Shown: positions 1 to 11,044, counted from the stretch's first letter. The stretch: 64,000 nucleotides of DNA from Pseudomonas sp. LS.1a (GCF_022533585.1 NZ_CP092827.1:5302001-5366000), one strand, 5' to 3'. A program made the numbers and translations. The notes: generated by a model from the sequence alone, not told the origin.

Positions 1-1978
1 GGCGCACCGCTTCGCTCCACGGCGTGGAGTCATCGTCACGCTGCGGCGAATTCCAGGTCGCGGCCCAGCCGAGGAACGCAGCCAGCACGAAGCGGGTGTG
101 GAAGATCATGCGCACCGGTGCCAGCAGCATGGAGAACAGCATCTCCATCAACATCGACAGGGTGACCTTGATGCGCCCGCCAAACTCGGTCGCGCCCTTG
201 GCCCAGATCAGGATGACGCTGAGCAGCTTGGGCAGGAACAGCAACACGATGGTGGTGGAGAACAGCGCTACGGCCTTCTCCGGGTGCCACTGCGGCCACA
301 GCGGGTAGAGCTGGTACGGCTCGATGAAGTACTGCGGCTCCATCAGCGTGTTGGTCGCCAGGAGCGCGGTCGACAGCACCAGGAACAGGAACCACAGTGG
401 CGCCGACAGGTACGACATCACCCCGGTGAGGAACACTGCACGGTGCACCGGGTGCATGCCCTTGACCAGGAACAGGCGGAAGTTCATCAGGTTGCCGTGG
501 CACCAGCGGCGGTCGCGCTTGAGCTCGTCGAGCAGGTTCGGCGGCAGTTCTTCGTAGCTGCCCGGCAGGTCGTAGGCAATCCACACGCCCCAGCCGGCAC
601 GGCGCATCAGCGCGGCTTCGACGAAGTCGTGGGAGAGGATTGCACCGGCGAACGCGCCCTTGCCCGGCAACGGCGCCAGGGCGCAGTGCTCGATGAACGG
701 CTTCATGCGGATGATCGCATTGTGGCCCCAGTAGTGCGACTCGCCCAGTTGCCAGAAGTGCAGGCCGGCGGTGAACAGCGGGCCGTACACGCGGGTGGCG
801 AACTGCTGCAGACGCGCATACAGGGTGTCCATGCCCGAGGCTTTAGGCCCGGTCTGGATGATGCCGGCGTCCGGGTTGGCCTCCATCAGGCGCACCAGGC
901 TGCTCAGGCACTCGCCGCTCATGACGCTGTCGGCGTCGAGTACGACCATGTACTTGTACTCGCCGCCCCAACGACGGCAGAAGTCGTCGAGGTTGCCGCT
1001 CTTGCGCTTCACCCGGCGCCGACGGCGACGGTAGAAGATGCGGCCAAAGCCTTTGGTTTCGCGGCACACGTCCAGCCAGGCCTGTTGCTCGGCCACGGCG
1101 ATGTCGGTGTCGTTGGTGTCGCTGAGCACGAAGAAGTCGAAGCGGTCAAGGTTGCCGCTGGCAGCCACCGACTCGAACGTTGCGCGCAGGCCGGCGAACA
1201 CGCGTGGCACGTCTTCGTTGCAGATCGGCATCACCAGCGCGGTACGCGCCTCGGGCGCGATCGGCTCGTTGCCTGCGCTGCTACCGGAAATCTTGTACTT
1301 GTCACGCCCGGTGAGCAGCTCGAGGAAGCCCATCAGCGCGGTCCAGAAGCCCGCCGACACCCAGCAGAACAGAATGCCGAAGAGGATCAGGATGGACGTC
1401 TGCAAGGCATACGGCCATACCTGCACCACGGTGTCCCAAAGCGGCTGGTTGACGACTTCGTCAAAGTCCACGAACGACCAGCCCTGATACGGCAGGATGC
1501 CCTTCATGTACCAGCCGGCGACGATGGTCTGGCCGATCATCAGCGCCAGCAGGATGTAACGGCGGATCGAGCCGACCGTGCGCCAGCGGGCCGGCGGCAG
1601 CTCGCGCTTGGGCGGCTGCGGCGCGTTGGTACGGCCGGTCATGCGCCGCCACATGCGGATCAGCACGTTGGTGCGCCATGGCTCGGGCACGACCTTGGTG
1701 CGCTTGATCGGCGGGGCGATCTTCAGGCACAGGCGGCCGCTGCCGTCGACGCCAAGCATTTCGGCGTCTTCCAGCTCGGCGGCGCTGCCTACGGTCAGGC
1801 GCGGGCCCACCGAGGCCTGCACGGCCTCGGCAGAGCTGGCGGCCGGGTTGGCCGCCAGGCGTTGGTGCAGCTCACTGAATGACGTGCAGCTGGCGAGTTC
1901 CGCCCGTTGCTCGTCGCTCAGTGGTAGGTGGGCCAGGTACTCGCGAAGCGATTCCGGCCTTGCGCTTGAGTTACTCAT
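1..1978 (-). CDS. opgH: Glucans biosynthesis glucosyltransferase OpgH (3' end outside window)
   Basis: Inner-membrane family 2 glycosyltransferase that polymerises UDP-glucose into the beta-1,2 backbone of osmoregulated periplasmic glucans. I translated 659 codons from an ATG whose first 8 bases overlap the opgG stop (ATGAGTAA). Visible features are a cytosolic N-terminus of about 130 residues, paired membrane segments near residues 145-165 and 195-215, the VLDADS nucleotide-sugar/metal motif near residue 345, and the RRWCHGN acceptor-site motif (QxxRW type) near residue 490, followed by further hydrophobic spans. The family is usually about 850 residues, so roughly 200 C-terminal residues lie left of the window. 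It is translationally coupled to opgG. Confidence 0.95.
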   Translation of the reverse strand, partial: MSNSSARPESLREYLAHLPLSDEQRAELASCTSFSELHQRLAANPAASSAEAVQASVGPRLTVGSAAELEDAEMLGVDGSGRLCLKIAPPIKRTKVVPEPWRTNVLIRMWRRMTGRTNAPQPPKRELPPARWRTVGSIRRYILLALMIGQTIVAGWYMKGILPYQGWSFVDFDEVVNQPLWDTVVQVWPYALQTSILILFGILFCWVSAGFWTALMGFLELLTGRDKYKISGSSAGNEPIAPEARTALVMPICNEDVPRVFAGLRATFESVAASGNLDRFDFFVLSDTNDTDIAVAEQQAWLDVCRETKGFGRIFYRRRRRRVKRKSGNLDDFCRRWGGEYKYMVVLDADSVMSGECLSSLVRLMEANPDAGIIQTGPKASGMDTLYARLQQFATRVYGPLFTAGLHFWQLGESHYWGHNAIIRMKPFIEHCALAPLPGKGAFAGAILSHDFVEAALMRRAGWGVWIAYDLPGSYEELPPNLLDELKRDRRWCHGNLMNFRLFLVKGMHPVHRAVFLTGVMSYLSAPLWFLFLVLSTALLATNTLMEPQYFIEPYQLYPLWPQWHPEKAVALFSTTIVLLFLPKLLSVILIWAKGATEFGGRIKVTLSMLMEMLFSMLLAPVRMIFHTRFVLAAFLGWAATWNSPQRDDDSTPWSEAVR

Positions 1979-3683
1979 CGGCAGGCAACTGATAGCTCCA
2001 GGTCTCGGTCAGCACCTTCTCGGTGGTGGCCGGGGTCCCGTTGGTGGGCGCCGCATCGGCGGCAGGTTGTTCGGCCTTGGCGGTTTTCTCGGCCTTGGCT
2101 TGCTTGGCTGCAGCCTTGTCCTGCTTGGCAGGTTTGGCGGCTTCGACCGGCACGTCACGCACCAGCGCGGCACGCATTTCGGTCGACTTGTTGGCTTCCT
2201 TGACCTTCAAACGCAGGGTCAGGCGCCAGCCCTTGGTCTCAGGGTTATAGCGCAGGTTGTTCTCGACCACCTCGGCGTTGTCGGCCACGCTGATCTGGCT
2301 GCGCACGGCGGTGTCTTCCGGCAGGGCGGCCAGTGCCGGGCCGGCGAAGTCGACCAGGAAGGCCACGCTGCCGTCTGGCTGGCGGATCAGGTTGGACTGC
2401 TTGACGTCGCCGGTGGAACGCAGGGTCTGCTTGACCCAGCCCAGCTCGGGGGCCTGGAACTTCGGCTCGTCGATAGTCCAGTGCAGACGGTAGGCGTACT
2501 CGAATGGCTTGCCTGGCTCAGGCAGCTTTTCCGGGCTCCAGAAGGCCACGATGTTGTCGTTGGTCTCGTCGGCAGTCGGGATTTCGACCAGGTCGACGGT
2601 ACCCTTGCCCCAGTCACCCTTCGGCTCGATCCAGGCGCTCGGGCGCTTCTGGTAGTTGTCGTCGAGGTCTTCGTAGTCGCTGAAGGCGCGCTGGCGCTGC
2701 ATCAGGCCGAACCCACGCGGGTTCTCGACGCTGAAGTTGCTCACGGCCAGGTGTTTCGGGTTGTTCAGCGGGCGCCACAGCCACTCGCCGTTGCCGGCAT
2801 GGATCGACAGGCCTTCGGAGTCGTGCAGGGCCGGGCGGTAGTTGAGGACCTTGGACGGCTGGTTGGGGCCGAACAGGTACATGCTGGTCAGCGGGGCGAT
2901 GCCCAGGCGGCTGACATGGTCACGCAGGAACACGCGGGACTGCACGTCGACCACGGTGTCGTTGCCCGGGCGCAGGGTCAGCTTGTAGGCGCCGGTGGAA
3001 CGCGGCGAGTCCAGCAGGGCGTAGATCACCAGATGCTTGTCGGTCGGCTTGGGCTTCTCGACCCAGAACTCGGTGAAGCGCGGGAACTCCTCGCCCGACG
3101 GCAGTGCGGTGTCGATGGCCAGGCCACGGGCCGACAGGCCATATACATGACCCTTGCCGACCACGCGGAAATAGCTGGCGCCAAGCAGGGTCATGATCTC
3201 GTCCTGCTTGTCGGCCTTGTTGATCGGGTACAGCACGCGGAAACCGGCGTAACCCAGGTTCTTGGTGGTTTCCGGGTCGTGGGGCACGTCACCGAATTCG
3301 AAACGGCTCGGGTCGTACTTGATTTCCTCGACCTTGGTGGCGGTGACCTCGTTGATCTTCACCGGGGTATCGAAGTGCATGCCCTGGTGATAGAACGACA
3401 GTTTGAACGGAGTCTTGTCCTTGGCCCACTCGGCCTTTTCCTGCAGGAAATGAATCTTCTGGTAGTCCGCAAACTTCATGTCGCGGAATACGGCTGGCAG
3501 GTTGCTTTTCGGTGCGTCGTACTTCTGGCCGGCCAGATCCTTTGCCTTGGCTGCAACATCGTCAAGATTGAATGCCCACAGCTGGCCCGCGCTCATCAGG
3601 CCGATCAGTGCCACACTGGCCATCAGGGCCTTGCGTAGCCCGGTTCCGGGGATTCTTGATGCTTTTTGGGGACTAACAATCAC
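1971..3683 (-). CDS. opgG: Glucans biosynthesis protein OpgG (periplasmic)
   Basis: Periplasmic protein needed to build and branch osmoregulated periplasmic glucans made by OpgH. I take a GTG start giving 570 residues ([10 protein letters not shown]...), because GAGGG sits 6 nt upstream; in-frame starts further upstream give an N-terminus with no signal-peptide character. The signal peptide has Arg/Lys, then a hydrophobic core (residues 20-33) and a likely cleavage after LWA at residue 37. The C-terminus carries a Lys/Ala-rich low-complexity stretch (about residues 515-550) before the final WSYQLPADE. The stop overlaps the opgH start, so this is an opgGH operon. Confidence 0.95.
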   Translation of the reverse strand: MIVSPQKASRIPGTGLRKALMASVALIGLMSAGQLWAFNLDDVAAKAKDLAGQKYDAPKSNLPAVFRDMKFADYQKIHFLQEKAEWAKDKTPFKLSFYHQGMHFDTPVKINEVTATKVEEIKYDPSRFEFGDVPHDPETTKNLGYAGFRVLYPINKADKQDEIMTLLGASYFRVVGKGHVYGLSARGLAIDTALPSGEEFPRFTEFWVEKPKPTDKHLVIYALLDSPRSTGAYKLTLRPGNDTVVDVQSRVFLRDHVSRLGIAPLTSMYLFGPNQPSKVLNYRPALHDSEGLSIHAGNGEWLWRPLNNPKHLAVSNFSVENPRGFGLMQRQRAFSDYEDLDDNYQKRPSAWIEPKGDWGKGTVDLVEIPTADETNDNIVAFWSPEKLPEPGKPFEYAYRLHWTIDEPKFQAPELGWVKQTLRSTGDVKQSNLIRQPDGSVAFLVDFAGPALAALPEDTAVRSQISVADNAEVVENNLRYNPETKGWRLTLRLKVKEANKSTEMRAALVRDVPVEAAKPAKQDKAAAKQAKAEKTAKAEQPAADAAPTNGTPATTEKVLTETWSYQLPADE

Positions 3684-3906
3684 GAGCAACCCTCGCCGAA
3701 AACAGATCATGAAACCAACGGCCAGCGACAAATGCCGGGTTGGCGAGCACTGTTCGGACCCCGTGAGGGCGTAATGATTCCCCAAACGGATCCAGACAAT
3801 GCTCGAGTCAGAGTGAAACGAACCTGCGAACGCAGGTCCATGCAGCGCGCGATTATCCAGCAGGTCGCGTGACAACGCATCAGGCTGGAACAACTATTTA
3901 TCGTAC

Positions 3907-3940
3907 AAAACCCCTTGTTTTCTTGTGAACAAGGGGTTTT
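3907..3940 (-). terminator. Rho-independent terminator of pip-dtd
   Basis: Inverted repeat AAAACCCCTTGTT / AACAAGGGGTTTT with an 8-nt loop, just past the dtd stop. The T run lies on both sides, so it could act in either direction, but only dtd reads into it. Confidence 0.85.
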
Positions 3941-3946
3941 TTGCCC

Positions 3947-4384
3947 TCACATTTGTAACATAAATGTTACGGGGCCATCATTGACCAGGTGCACCTGCAT
4001 GTCTGCGCCGAATTGCCCGCTTGCCACGTCGGCGTGCCGAGCCCTGGCTTGCTGCAAAAGATAGTCGAACAACTCGGCGCCGAGGGCCGGTGGCGCTGCC
4101 GTCGAGAAGCTCGGGCGCATGCCGTTGCGGGTGTCTGCCGCCAGGGTGAACTGCGACACCAGCAACAAACCACCCCCGACATCCTTGAGCGACAGGTTCA
4201 TCTTGCCCTGCTCGTCACTGAACACCCGGTAGTTCAACAGCTTGTGCAGCAGCTTGTCGGCCTGCTCACGGGTATCTTCAGGCTCGACGGCCACCAGCAC
4301 CAGCAAACCTTGGTCGATGGCACCTACCACCTCCCCCGCTACTTCCACCCGTGCGCCGCGCACACGTTGCAGCAGGCCCCTCAT
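3947..4384 (-). CDS. dtd: D-aminoacyl-tRNA deacylase
   Basis: Hydrolyses D-amino acids (and mischarged Gly) from tRNA, protecting translation. It has 145 residues, the normal DTD length. The two cross-subunit active-site motifs are intact: SQFTL at residues 77-81 and NDGPVT at 135-140. The ATG overlaps the pip stop by 4 nt (ATGA), so the two genes are translationally coupled. A strong terminator follows. Confidence 0.97.
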   Translation of the reverse strand: MRGLLQRVRGARVEVAGEVVGAIDQGLLVLVAVEPEDTREQADKLLHKLLNYRVFSDEQGKMNLSLKDVGGGLLLVSQFTLAADTRNGMRPSFSTAAPPALGAELFDYLLQQARARHADVASGQFGADMQVHLVNDGPVTFMLQM

Positions 4385-5352
4385 GCTTCTTCCAGGGGCA
4401 GATCGAGCAAACGTCGGGCCATCTGGTCGGCAGCACGCACCAAGGCATCGGTGATGCCCGGTTCGGAAGCCGCGTGGCCAGCGTCACGGATAACCTTCAG
4501 TTCGCTGTTCGGCCAGGCCTGGTGCAGCGCCCAGGCGTTGTCCAGCGGACAAATCACATCATAGCGGCCATGCACGATCACCGCCGGCAGATGAGCAATT
4601 TTCGGCAGGTCGCGAATCAGCTGATCCGGCTCGAGGAAAGCATTGTTCATGAAGTAGTGGCATTCGATACGGGCGATCGACAGCGCGCGCTGCGGCTCGG
4701 AGAAGCGATCGACCACCAGCGGGTTGGGGCGCAAGGTGGCAGTACGGCCCTCCCAGGTGGACCAGGCCTTGGCCGCGTGCATCTGGGCGATCTGGTCGTT
4801 GCCGGTCAGGCGCTTGTGGAAGGCCGATACCAGGTCACCGCGCTCTTCCGGCGGGATCGGCGCGATGTAGTCCTGCCAGTAGTCGGGGAACAGGCGGCTG
4901 GCGCCTTCCTGGTAGAACCACTGGATTTCCTGGGGGCGGCACAGGAAGATACCGCGCAGGATCAGGCCATGTACCCGCTCGGGGTGGGTCTGGGCGTAGG
5001 CCAGGGCCAGGGTGGAACCCCACGAGCCGCCGAACAGCACCCATTTATCAATGCCCAGGTGCTCGCGGATGCGCTCCAGGTCCTCGACCAGGTGCCAGGT
5101 GGTGTTGTTCTCCAGGCTCGCGTGCGGCGTGGAGCGACCACAGCCGCGCTGGTCGAAGGTGATGATGCGGTACAGGGTGGGGTCGAAGTAGCAGCGGCTC
5201 TGGGCGTCGCAACCGGCGCCCGGGCCGCCGTGGATGAATACCACTGGCAGACCTTCTGGCGAGCCGCTTTCATCGACATACAGCACATGCGGCGCTTCCA
5301 CGGCCAGATCGTGCCGGGCGTAGGGTTTGATCTGCGGGTACAGGGTCTGCAT
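4381..5352 (-). CDS. pip: Proline iminopeptidase
   Basis: Alpha/beta-hydrolase (peptidase S33) that releases N-terminal proline from peptides. I start at the ATG giving [10 protein letters not shown] (323 residues) because GGAG lies 5-8 nt upstream; the 27-codon upstream extension looks untranslated. Seen in the protein: oxyanion-hole HGGPG at 41-45, nucleophile elbow GGSWGS at 108-113 (Ser110), acid GRYD (Asp265) and AGH (His293). It forms a two-gene operon with dtd. Its promoter must lie in the 152-bp gap shared with the divergent NEL gene. Confidence 0.96.
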   Translation of the reverse strand: MQTLYPQIKPYARHDLAVEAPHVLYVDESGSPEGLPVVFIHGGPGAGCDAQSRCYFDPTLYRIITFDQRGCGRSTPHASLENNTTWHLVEDLERIREHLGIDKWVLFGGSWGSTLALAYAQTHPERVHGLILRGIFLCRPQEIQWFYQEGASRLFPDYWQDYIAPIPPEERGDLVSAFHKRLTGNDQIAQMHAAKAWSTWEGRTATLRPNPLVVDRFSEPQRALSIARIECHYFMNNAFLEPDQLIRDLPKIAHLPAVIVHGRYDVICPLDNAWALHQAWPNSELKVIRDAGHAASEPGITDALVRAADQMARRLLDLPLEEA

Positions 5353-5504
5353 TGCGCACTCCGTGTGAGGATTATTCAGCCGTGGGCCATCATAAACCTG
5401 AATTGCGCTTTGAGCACTGCCCCTGAAGGGCACATATATCTACCTCCCACAGCCCGGACAGGCCAGCGATAGTCCCTTGCCCCAAATCAAGCAAGGGCCT
5501 CGCC

Positions 5505-8500
5505 ATGCCAACTGCAGTCACTGCCGCGCCTAGTGTTCACTACGCCACCATCGAGCGCAAAGTCCCCACCTGGCTCAAGCAGGCTCCGCCAGAAACCCAC
5601 CGCGCGATGCGCAACTGGCTTCAAACCCCTGCCTGGCTGGCAACGGCACTCCAGCAACAACCGGAAGTCGCCAAGGCATGGCAGGAGGAGCATGCACGCC
5701 ACCGCGAACACCAGGCGCAGGTGCACAAGCTGTTCGAACAGCTTCCAACCCTGGAAACCTACGCCACCCAAGCACTCACCGAAGCCGTCAAGCAGCAATT
5801 CGGGCTTGACCTGGACGTGCGCAACACCTACCTCATCGATGCCCGCCTGATCGAGGCGACCAGTGCCATCGACAGCCGCCAGGCCATCGACCGGGCTACG
5901 CGCTCGCTGCTGCATTGCGCCTTGCACAACTTCGACCTGCCCGCCACCACTGAACATGGCATGGACGCGCCCGCTAGCCTGCTGAAGAAGTCGGTCATCG
6001 TCGATCATCGGCGCTTCATGGGTACCGTGCCGATCATCAATGCACTGGACATCGCCGCCGAAGACTTCGCCGACTTGTGTCGCACGCTGGATATCGGCGG
6101 CAAGTACCATGAGCGGGTACATGCCATCTACTATCCGGCGGCCACGCCGCCGCTCAGCGCCGATGAAACCGCACTGGCCGTTTATGAAACCCTGGGGCGT
6201 GCCGAGGTCTCGGCATTCCGGCAATCCCTGCATTTCGCCCGCCTCAAGGGCGACATCAGCGAAACGCTATATACCGCCGCTCTAGCCGCGCCACTTGACC
6301 AGGCGCCGTCGCCCTCCTCACCGATTACCTTCAGCTTGCTCGACTTGTGGGAAGCCGAACTGACCGGGGTTGTGCTCATCACCCTGCAAGCCGCAGGGCA
6401 TCAGGCCGTGGCCCTGTATATTCCTGAAGACAGCACGACGCCACTCAAGGAGTTCACCAGCCAGAAAGCCCTGCACGACGAATTGCGCGACAGGCTCCAG
6501 GCCGATATCGGCTACCTGGACAGGCACCTCGCCGACCGCGACAAGGCGCCCATAATCACCCGCGTCAAGGACCGGCTCACCCCACTCGCCTGGAGTGTCC
6601 GCGGCCTTCAGGAACGTGTTCCGGACCCGCACGCCACCCTGTACCCGGTCAAAAGGCCTTTCAGCCACGCATTCCAGGGCGTGATGGCCTTCCAGAAGGC
6701 CCAGCGTCATGAGAAGGATGTGCTGTTCCACGCCACGCCGACCGAAATCGTCGACCGGCGCACCGCACTCGCCCACCGGGAACTGATTGCCAGCCGCGTA
6801 CTGACGGGCTTGAACATCGCCGGCTTCTTCGTGCCGGGGCTGGGCGAAGCGATGCTTGCCGTGTGCCTGGCCCAGCTGGCCCATGAGGTGTATGACGGTA
6901 TCGACGCCTGGGAAAACGACGAGCGTGATACAGCCTATGGCTACCTGGTCGATGTGATCGAAAACGTGGCGATCATGGCCGCCCTCGGCGCGGCAGCCAA
7001 GGCATTGGGAGGTTCACGGGGCGGCGAAGCCGGCAACGCGCTGGAAGGGCCGGAGATCGAAGAGCCAGCGGATGAGGCGCCAGAGCTGGCACGTATTCCT
7101 GTGGAAACGCCTTCCTTCATCGAAGAACTGGAAGACGTGGAAACACCCGATGGCCAGACGCGCCTGTGGAAACCCGACCTCACGCCCTACCAAAGCACAG
7201 AGACACTGCCCGACGACCTGGTACCGGACGAACTGGGCCTACGGCATCACCAAGGGAGACGCTGGCTGGTATTGCAGGGCAATCAGTACAACGTCACACC
7301 AGCGCCAACGACCGGTGAGTATCGTCTGCAACACCCGGCAAATCCTCGCCGCTACCAACCGCCAGTGCGGCACAACGGTGCCGGGGCATGGTTGCAGGTA
7401 ACGGACAAGCCACTGAGTTGGTCGGGCACGACGCTATTGCGCCGTATCGGCCACTTGAGCGCGCACTTCGACGAGCCGACACTGCAACGGATTTTCGCCG
7501 TCAGCGGCATACACGAAGACGAGCTGCGCCGGGCCCTGGCCGACAGCCAACGGCTGCCGGCCTTGCTGGAAGACACCCTGCAACGCTTCAAGCTGGACGA
7601 AACGATCCGCCAACTGCCGGATGCCAGCACTCGCCCAGCTGAGTTTTCCAAGGCCTATGCCAGCCTGCCGCTCAGCCTGGCGCCGGGCGCCGAGGCCATA
7701 CAGCGGGTGTACCCGAAACTGCCGGTAGCAGTCGCCAACGAGCTGGCGCGCGGCGCCAGTACCGACGAGCTGCAAATGCTCGACAACGGCAAGGTACCAC
7801 TGCGCCTTGGCGAGGAGGCCCGCGTCTACCAGCAACACATCCGCCTGGCCCGCGCCCGTGAAGGGCTGTACCTGTCCAGCGTGCCAAACTGGGACAGCGA
7901 CCGGTTGATCATGCACACCCTCGAACGCCTGCCAGGCTGGCCCACAGAAACCAGGCTCCGGCTGCTCCAGCGTGTGTCCTGGCCGACCCAGGACCATGCC
8001 ATAGGCCCGCTGGACGACCACCCGTACAAGACCATCACCCACGCCCGGGCAGGGTACATCGTCCACGACGAAAACCTGTCGAGTGCGGTGGTCACAACCC
8101 ACCCAAGCCTTTACGCCGCCTTGTACGAGGCACTGCCAGCGGCCATGGCACAAATGGATGTCGCCGCCCCGCAAGCGCTGCAGCGCCTTGTACAGGAAAG
8201 CCCGTTGCTGCCTCGCCCGGCCCTGAGGGTGCTGCTGGGCATGCAGCCGGTACGCCCTGGCTATCGCTCCCCCATGCGCCTGGCCGACGGCCGCCTCGGC
8301 TACCCGCTCAGTGGCGGCGGCCCGGCCACGCAAGGCGTCACCCGCCAGCGCCTGCTCGAAGCTGTCGAAGCCACAGGCCTCGCTGCTCGTACCGGCCGCT
8401 CCCCGGACCAGGTGCTGCTGGCACTTGCCGGCCACGGCCGTACACCGCTGCAGATATTCGAACATTTGCAGACACTGCTGGAGCAGCGCAACGAGCTGCA

Positions 8501-11033
8501 AAGCAGGCTGGACGACTGGAGCGAAGCCATTTCGCCGGCAACCGACCAGGCAGCACACGACTACGACAACCTGCGTGACTCGATCATGCAACATTGGTAC
8601 GACGCCGCACTGGACGACAGCGCCGGGCCTGGCACCGAGCTGCGTATCGCCCGTGTGCCCCTGGCCGACATCCCCCTGACCTTGCCCGATTTCTTCAACG
8701 CACGGGTGCGCAGCCTGAGCCTGATCGACCTGCCTTCAGGAACCCTGGCAGGCTGGGCGCAAAACGAGCGCCTGCTGCAGCGCCTGCTCAGGCAGATGCC
8801 ACAGATCGAGTCGCTGGAAATCAGCCGGCCGTTCGACCCCAGGGCAACGCCCTCGTCCTTCCTGTTTTGCATTCCCACCATCACCGAACACTTGCCAGGG
8901 TTGCAACGGCTGGTGATCACCAACCAGAACATGGCGCTTTCCGAAAGTGACCTGAACCTGCTGGCAGGGCTTCGCCAGTTGAGATACCTGGACCTGAGTG
9001 GTAACCGTCTGGCGCAGGGCAACAGGCCAAGTTTCCATGAACTGACCCTGGACTACCTGGGCCTGGACCAGATGCAGCTGGCCCAATGGCCAATCGGGAT
9101 TGGCAGCGACGCCTTGGCGCGCATTGCCCGTCTGTCGTTGCGCCACAACAACCTCAGGTCGTTGCCCTCGTTCCTGCTTCACGAAACAGACACGCTGACC
9201 ACTCCACCGGTGATCGCCCTGGAAGGCAACAGCATCAATGAATCCCACCTGCAGCGCTTGCTGCTGAATGAGCGTTTCGACACGTCGGGTATCACCACGG
9301 ACCAGCCCGCAGCACTTTCCGAACAGCTCGCCCGCATTCGCGAGGAGCGACAACAGATGCGCGAAGCGATCGATGGCTGGGCCCAGGCGTCCAGCTCGAG
9401 CAACCCCTTGACCCAGGCCGCGCTGGCAGACAGGCAGCGCATCGAGTCGGCGATCAGTCAATTCTGGGAACAACAGGAGCAGGGCCAGTCATACCTTCGC
9501 TTGCAACTCGAGGAGGTGGCCATCGAGCATTTCCCCAGGCGGCTTCCGGCGTTCTTCGGTGCGCGCGTGCGTGCACTTGGCCTGACGCGGTTACGGGGCA
9601 GCGCCTCGCAGCTCGATGAACTGCTCAGGCGGTTCCCGAACGTCACCCGACTGACCATCGACGAGCACCAGGCCGCCACCCCCGCGCTGGCATCGGCCCT
9701 GGCTCGCCTTCCCCAGCTCGCCTACCTGGAGTTTCGCAACATGGGGCTGGAAGTCGACCAGGCCATGCTGGATATCTTCGCAGGGCTGCAACACCTGACC
9801 TCGCTGGACCTGTCAGGCAACCGTGTGGGCAGCATCGAGCGGGTACCCGCATCACTGTCCAGCAGCCTGCAGTCACTCGCACTGACCAACATGAACCTGC
9901 AAGCCTGGCCTAGCTGGTGTGACAGCTTGCTGCCGCTGGAGCTGCTGGACCTGAGCTCGAACAACATTACCCAGTTGCCCGAGCACATCCTCTCGAACCT
10001 GAACAACCCCATGCCGATCTCGTCGATCGCCCTGTTCGACAACCCGCTGCCGCTTGAAACCATCCTGCGGGTACGCGCGTTCTCGGACAGCAGCCAGCAC
10101 AGCTATTCCTTTGCCCTGGATATTCCGGGCAACCTGATGGCCGTCGATTCTTCGAGCGAAGGGTCACTCGACCACCCTCACTTCCCCCTGCTGGGCGACG
10201 ATACGCCCAGGCTGGAGGACTGGATGCTGGGCAGCGAGGCGCAGAACGAGGCGCTGCAGGACTGTTGGGAACAACTGGAAGGCAGTGACCTGTTGCGTCT
10301 GGTGGGCCGTTTGCACAATGCCGCCCCATACGTTGACCCGAATACGCGAACCACCTTCTGCGAACGGGTACGCATGATGCTGGTGGTGGCTGCAAGCAAC
10401 GAATCCGAACGACCGATCATGGAGAGCATCGCCGCAGCAGCGTTGCCAGACCCGGAAACCGGCTCGCAGACCTGCCATGATGGCGCGCTGCAGGAGTTCA
10501 ACAACATTGAACTGTACCTGATGAGCCAACGCCTGTTGATCGACGCCGGCGATACCCTGCAAGCACTGCGACATCGCCTGTTGCAGCTTTTCCGGATCGA
10601 ACGGCTGGAGTTACTGGCCAACCAACGGACTGGCACGGGTGACCGGGTCTCGGTGCGCCTGGCCTACCGTCGCGAACTGGCCAGGGAACTGGACCTGCCG
10701 ATCGCCGACAGCATGCGTTTTCGAGGGGCTGCGAACCTGGCGCGCGATGAGCTATCCAACGTGCTGGAAAAGGTCCGCAAAAGTGAACTGAGCGATGCAC
10801 TGGTCGACTACATGCTGGCGAATCCGGATTGGAGCATGCGTCTGCGAACCGAATATGCCGACCGCTTCGCCGAAATAGAGGCCCGTTTCCGCCTGCGCGT
10901 GCTCGAGCTGGCCAGCAAGGACCACTCGCTTCAGGACGAGTTGAACTTGCAGCAAGGCCTGCAGGATGACAAGGATCAGGAAGAGCAGGAGCTACTGCGC
11001 GAACTCACCATCAAGCAGATCAACACCAACTGA
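5505..11033 (+). CDS. Giant LRR protein with C-terminal NEL-type E3 ubiquitin ligase domain
   Basis: 1842 residues, start supported by AAGGG 7 nt upstream. The N-terminal half (about 1-900) resembles the dermonecrotic-toxin-like domain (DUF6543-type) seen in large Pseudomonas proteins: it opens with VPTWLKQAPPETHRAM and has a hydrophobic helical pair at about 429-465 and 480-503 that could insert into a membrane. Two leucine-rich-repeat blocks follow (about 1050-1250 and 1335-1535), with LDLSGN at 1162 and again at 1434. From about 1550 the sequence reads as a NEL (IpaH/SspH type) ligase, with catalytic Cys1657 and Asp1659 in a TCHDG motif followed by NNIELYLMSQRLL. NEL enzymes pass ubiquitin to eukaryotic targets, so this is effector-like. 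There is no signal peptide and no secretion gene or chaperone nearby. The target and delivery route are unknown. Confidence 0.85.
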   Translation: MPTAVTAAPSVHYATIERKVPTWLKQAPPETHRAMRNWLQTPAWLATALQQQPEVAKAWQEEHARHREHQAQVHKLFEQLPTLETYATQALTEAVKQQFGLDLDVRNTYLIDARLIEATSAIDSRQAIDRATRSLLHCALHNFDLPATTEHGMDAPASLLKKSVIVDHRRFMGTVPIINALDIAAEDFADLCRTLDIGGKYHERVHAIYYPAATPPLSADETALAVYETLGRAEVSAFRQSLHFARLKGDISETLYTAALAAPLDQAPSPSSPITFSLLDLWEAELTGVVLITLQAAGHQAVALYIPEDSTTPLKEFTSQKALHDELRDRLQADIGYLDRHLADRDKAPIITRVKDRLTPLAWSVRGLQERVPDPHATLYPVKRPFSHAFQGVMAFQKAQRHEKDVLFHATPTEIVDRRTALAHRELIASRVLTGLNIAGFFVPGLGEAMLAVCLAQLAHEVYDGIDAWENDERDTAYGYLVDVIENVAIMAALGAAAKALGGSRGGEAGNALEGPEIEEPADEAPELARIPVETPSFIEELEDVETPDGQTRLWKPDLTPYQSTETLPDDLVPDELGLRHHQGRRWLVLQGNQYNVTPAPTTGEYRLQHPANPRRYQPPVRHNGAGAWLQVTDKPLSWSGTTLLRRIGHLSAHFDEPTLQRIFAVSGIHEDELRRALADSQRLPALLEDTLQRFKLDETIRQLPDASTRPAEFSKAYASLPLSLAPGAEAIQRVYPKLPVAVANELARGASTDELQMLDNGKVPLRLGEEARVYQQHIRLARAREGLYLSSVPNWDSDRLIMHTLERLPGWPTETRLRLLQRVSWPTQDHAIGPLDDHPYKTITHARAGYIVHDENLSSAVVTTHPSLYAALYEALPAAMAQMDVAAPQALQRLVQESPLLPRPALRVLLGMQPVRPGYRSPMRLADGRLGYPLSGGGPATQGVTRQRLLEAVEATGLAARTGRSPDQVLLALAGHGRTPLQIFEHLQTLLEQRNELQSRLDDWSEAISPATDQAAHDYDNLRDSIMQHWYDAALDDSAGPGTELRIARVPLADIPLTLPDFFNARVRSLSLIDLPSGTLAGWAQNERLLQRLLRQMPQIESLEISRPFDPRATPSSFLFCIPTITEHLPGLQRLVITNQNMALSESDLNLLAGLRQLRYLDLSGNRLAQGNRPSFHELTLDYLGLDQMQLAQWPIGIGSDALARIARLSLRHNNLRSLPSFLLHETDTLTTPPVIALEGNSINESHLQRLLLNERFDTSGITTDQPAALSEQLARIREERQQMREAIDGWAQASSSSNPLTQAALADRQRIESAISQFWEQQEQGQSYLRLQLEEVAIEHFPRRLPAFFGARVRALGLTRLRGSASQLDELLRRFPNVTRLTIDEHQAATPALASALARLPQLAYLEFRNMGLEVDQAMLDIFAGLQHLTSLDLSGNRVGSIERVPASLSSSLQSLALTNMNLQAWPSWCDSLLPLELLDLSSNNITQLPEHILSNLNNPMPISSIALFDNPLPLETILRVRAFSDSSQHSYSFALDIPGNLMAVDSSSEGSLDHPHFPLLGDDTPRLEDWMLGSEAQNEALQDCWEQLEGSDLLRLVGRLHNAAPYVDPNTRTTFCERVRMMLVVAASNESERPIMESIAAAALPDPETGSQTCHDGALQEFNNIELYLMSQRLLIDAGDTLQALRHRLLQLFRIERLELLANQRTGTGDRVSVRLAYRRELARELDLPIADSMRFRGAANLARDELSNVLEKVRKSELSDALVDYMLANPDWSMRLRTEYADRFAEIEARFRLRVLELASKDHSLQDELNLQQGLQDDKDQEEQELLRELTIKQINTN

Positions 11034-11044
11034 CCCGCAGTGAC

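Noticed and set aside
98..3638. Long plus-strand frames across opgH and opgG
   Set aside because: Shadows of OpgH and OpgG, which carry clear motifs, a signal peptide and RBSs.
5410..5440. Possible sigma-70 promoter (TTGAGC ... TATATC) for the NEL gene
   Set aside because: Spacer of 19 nt and poor hexamers; not strong enough to list.
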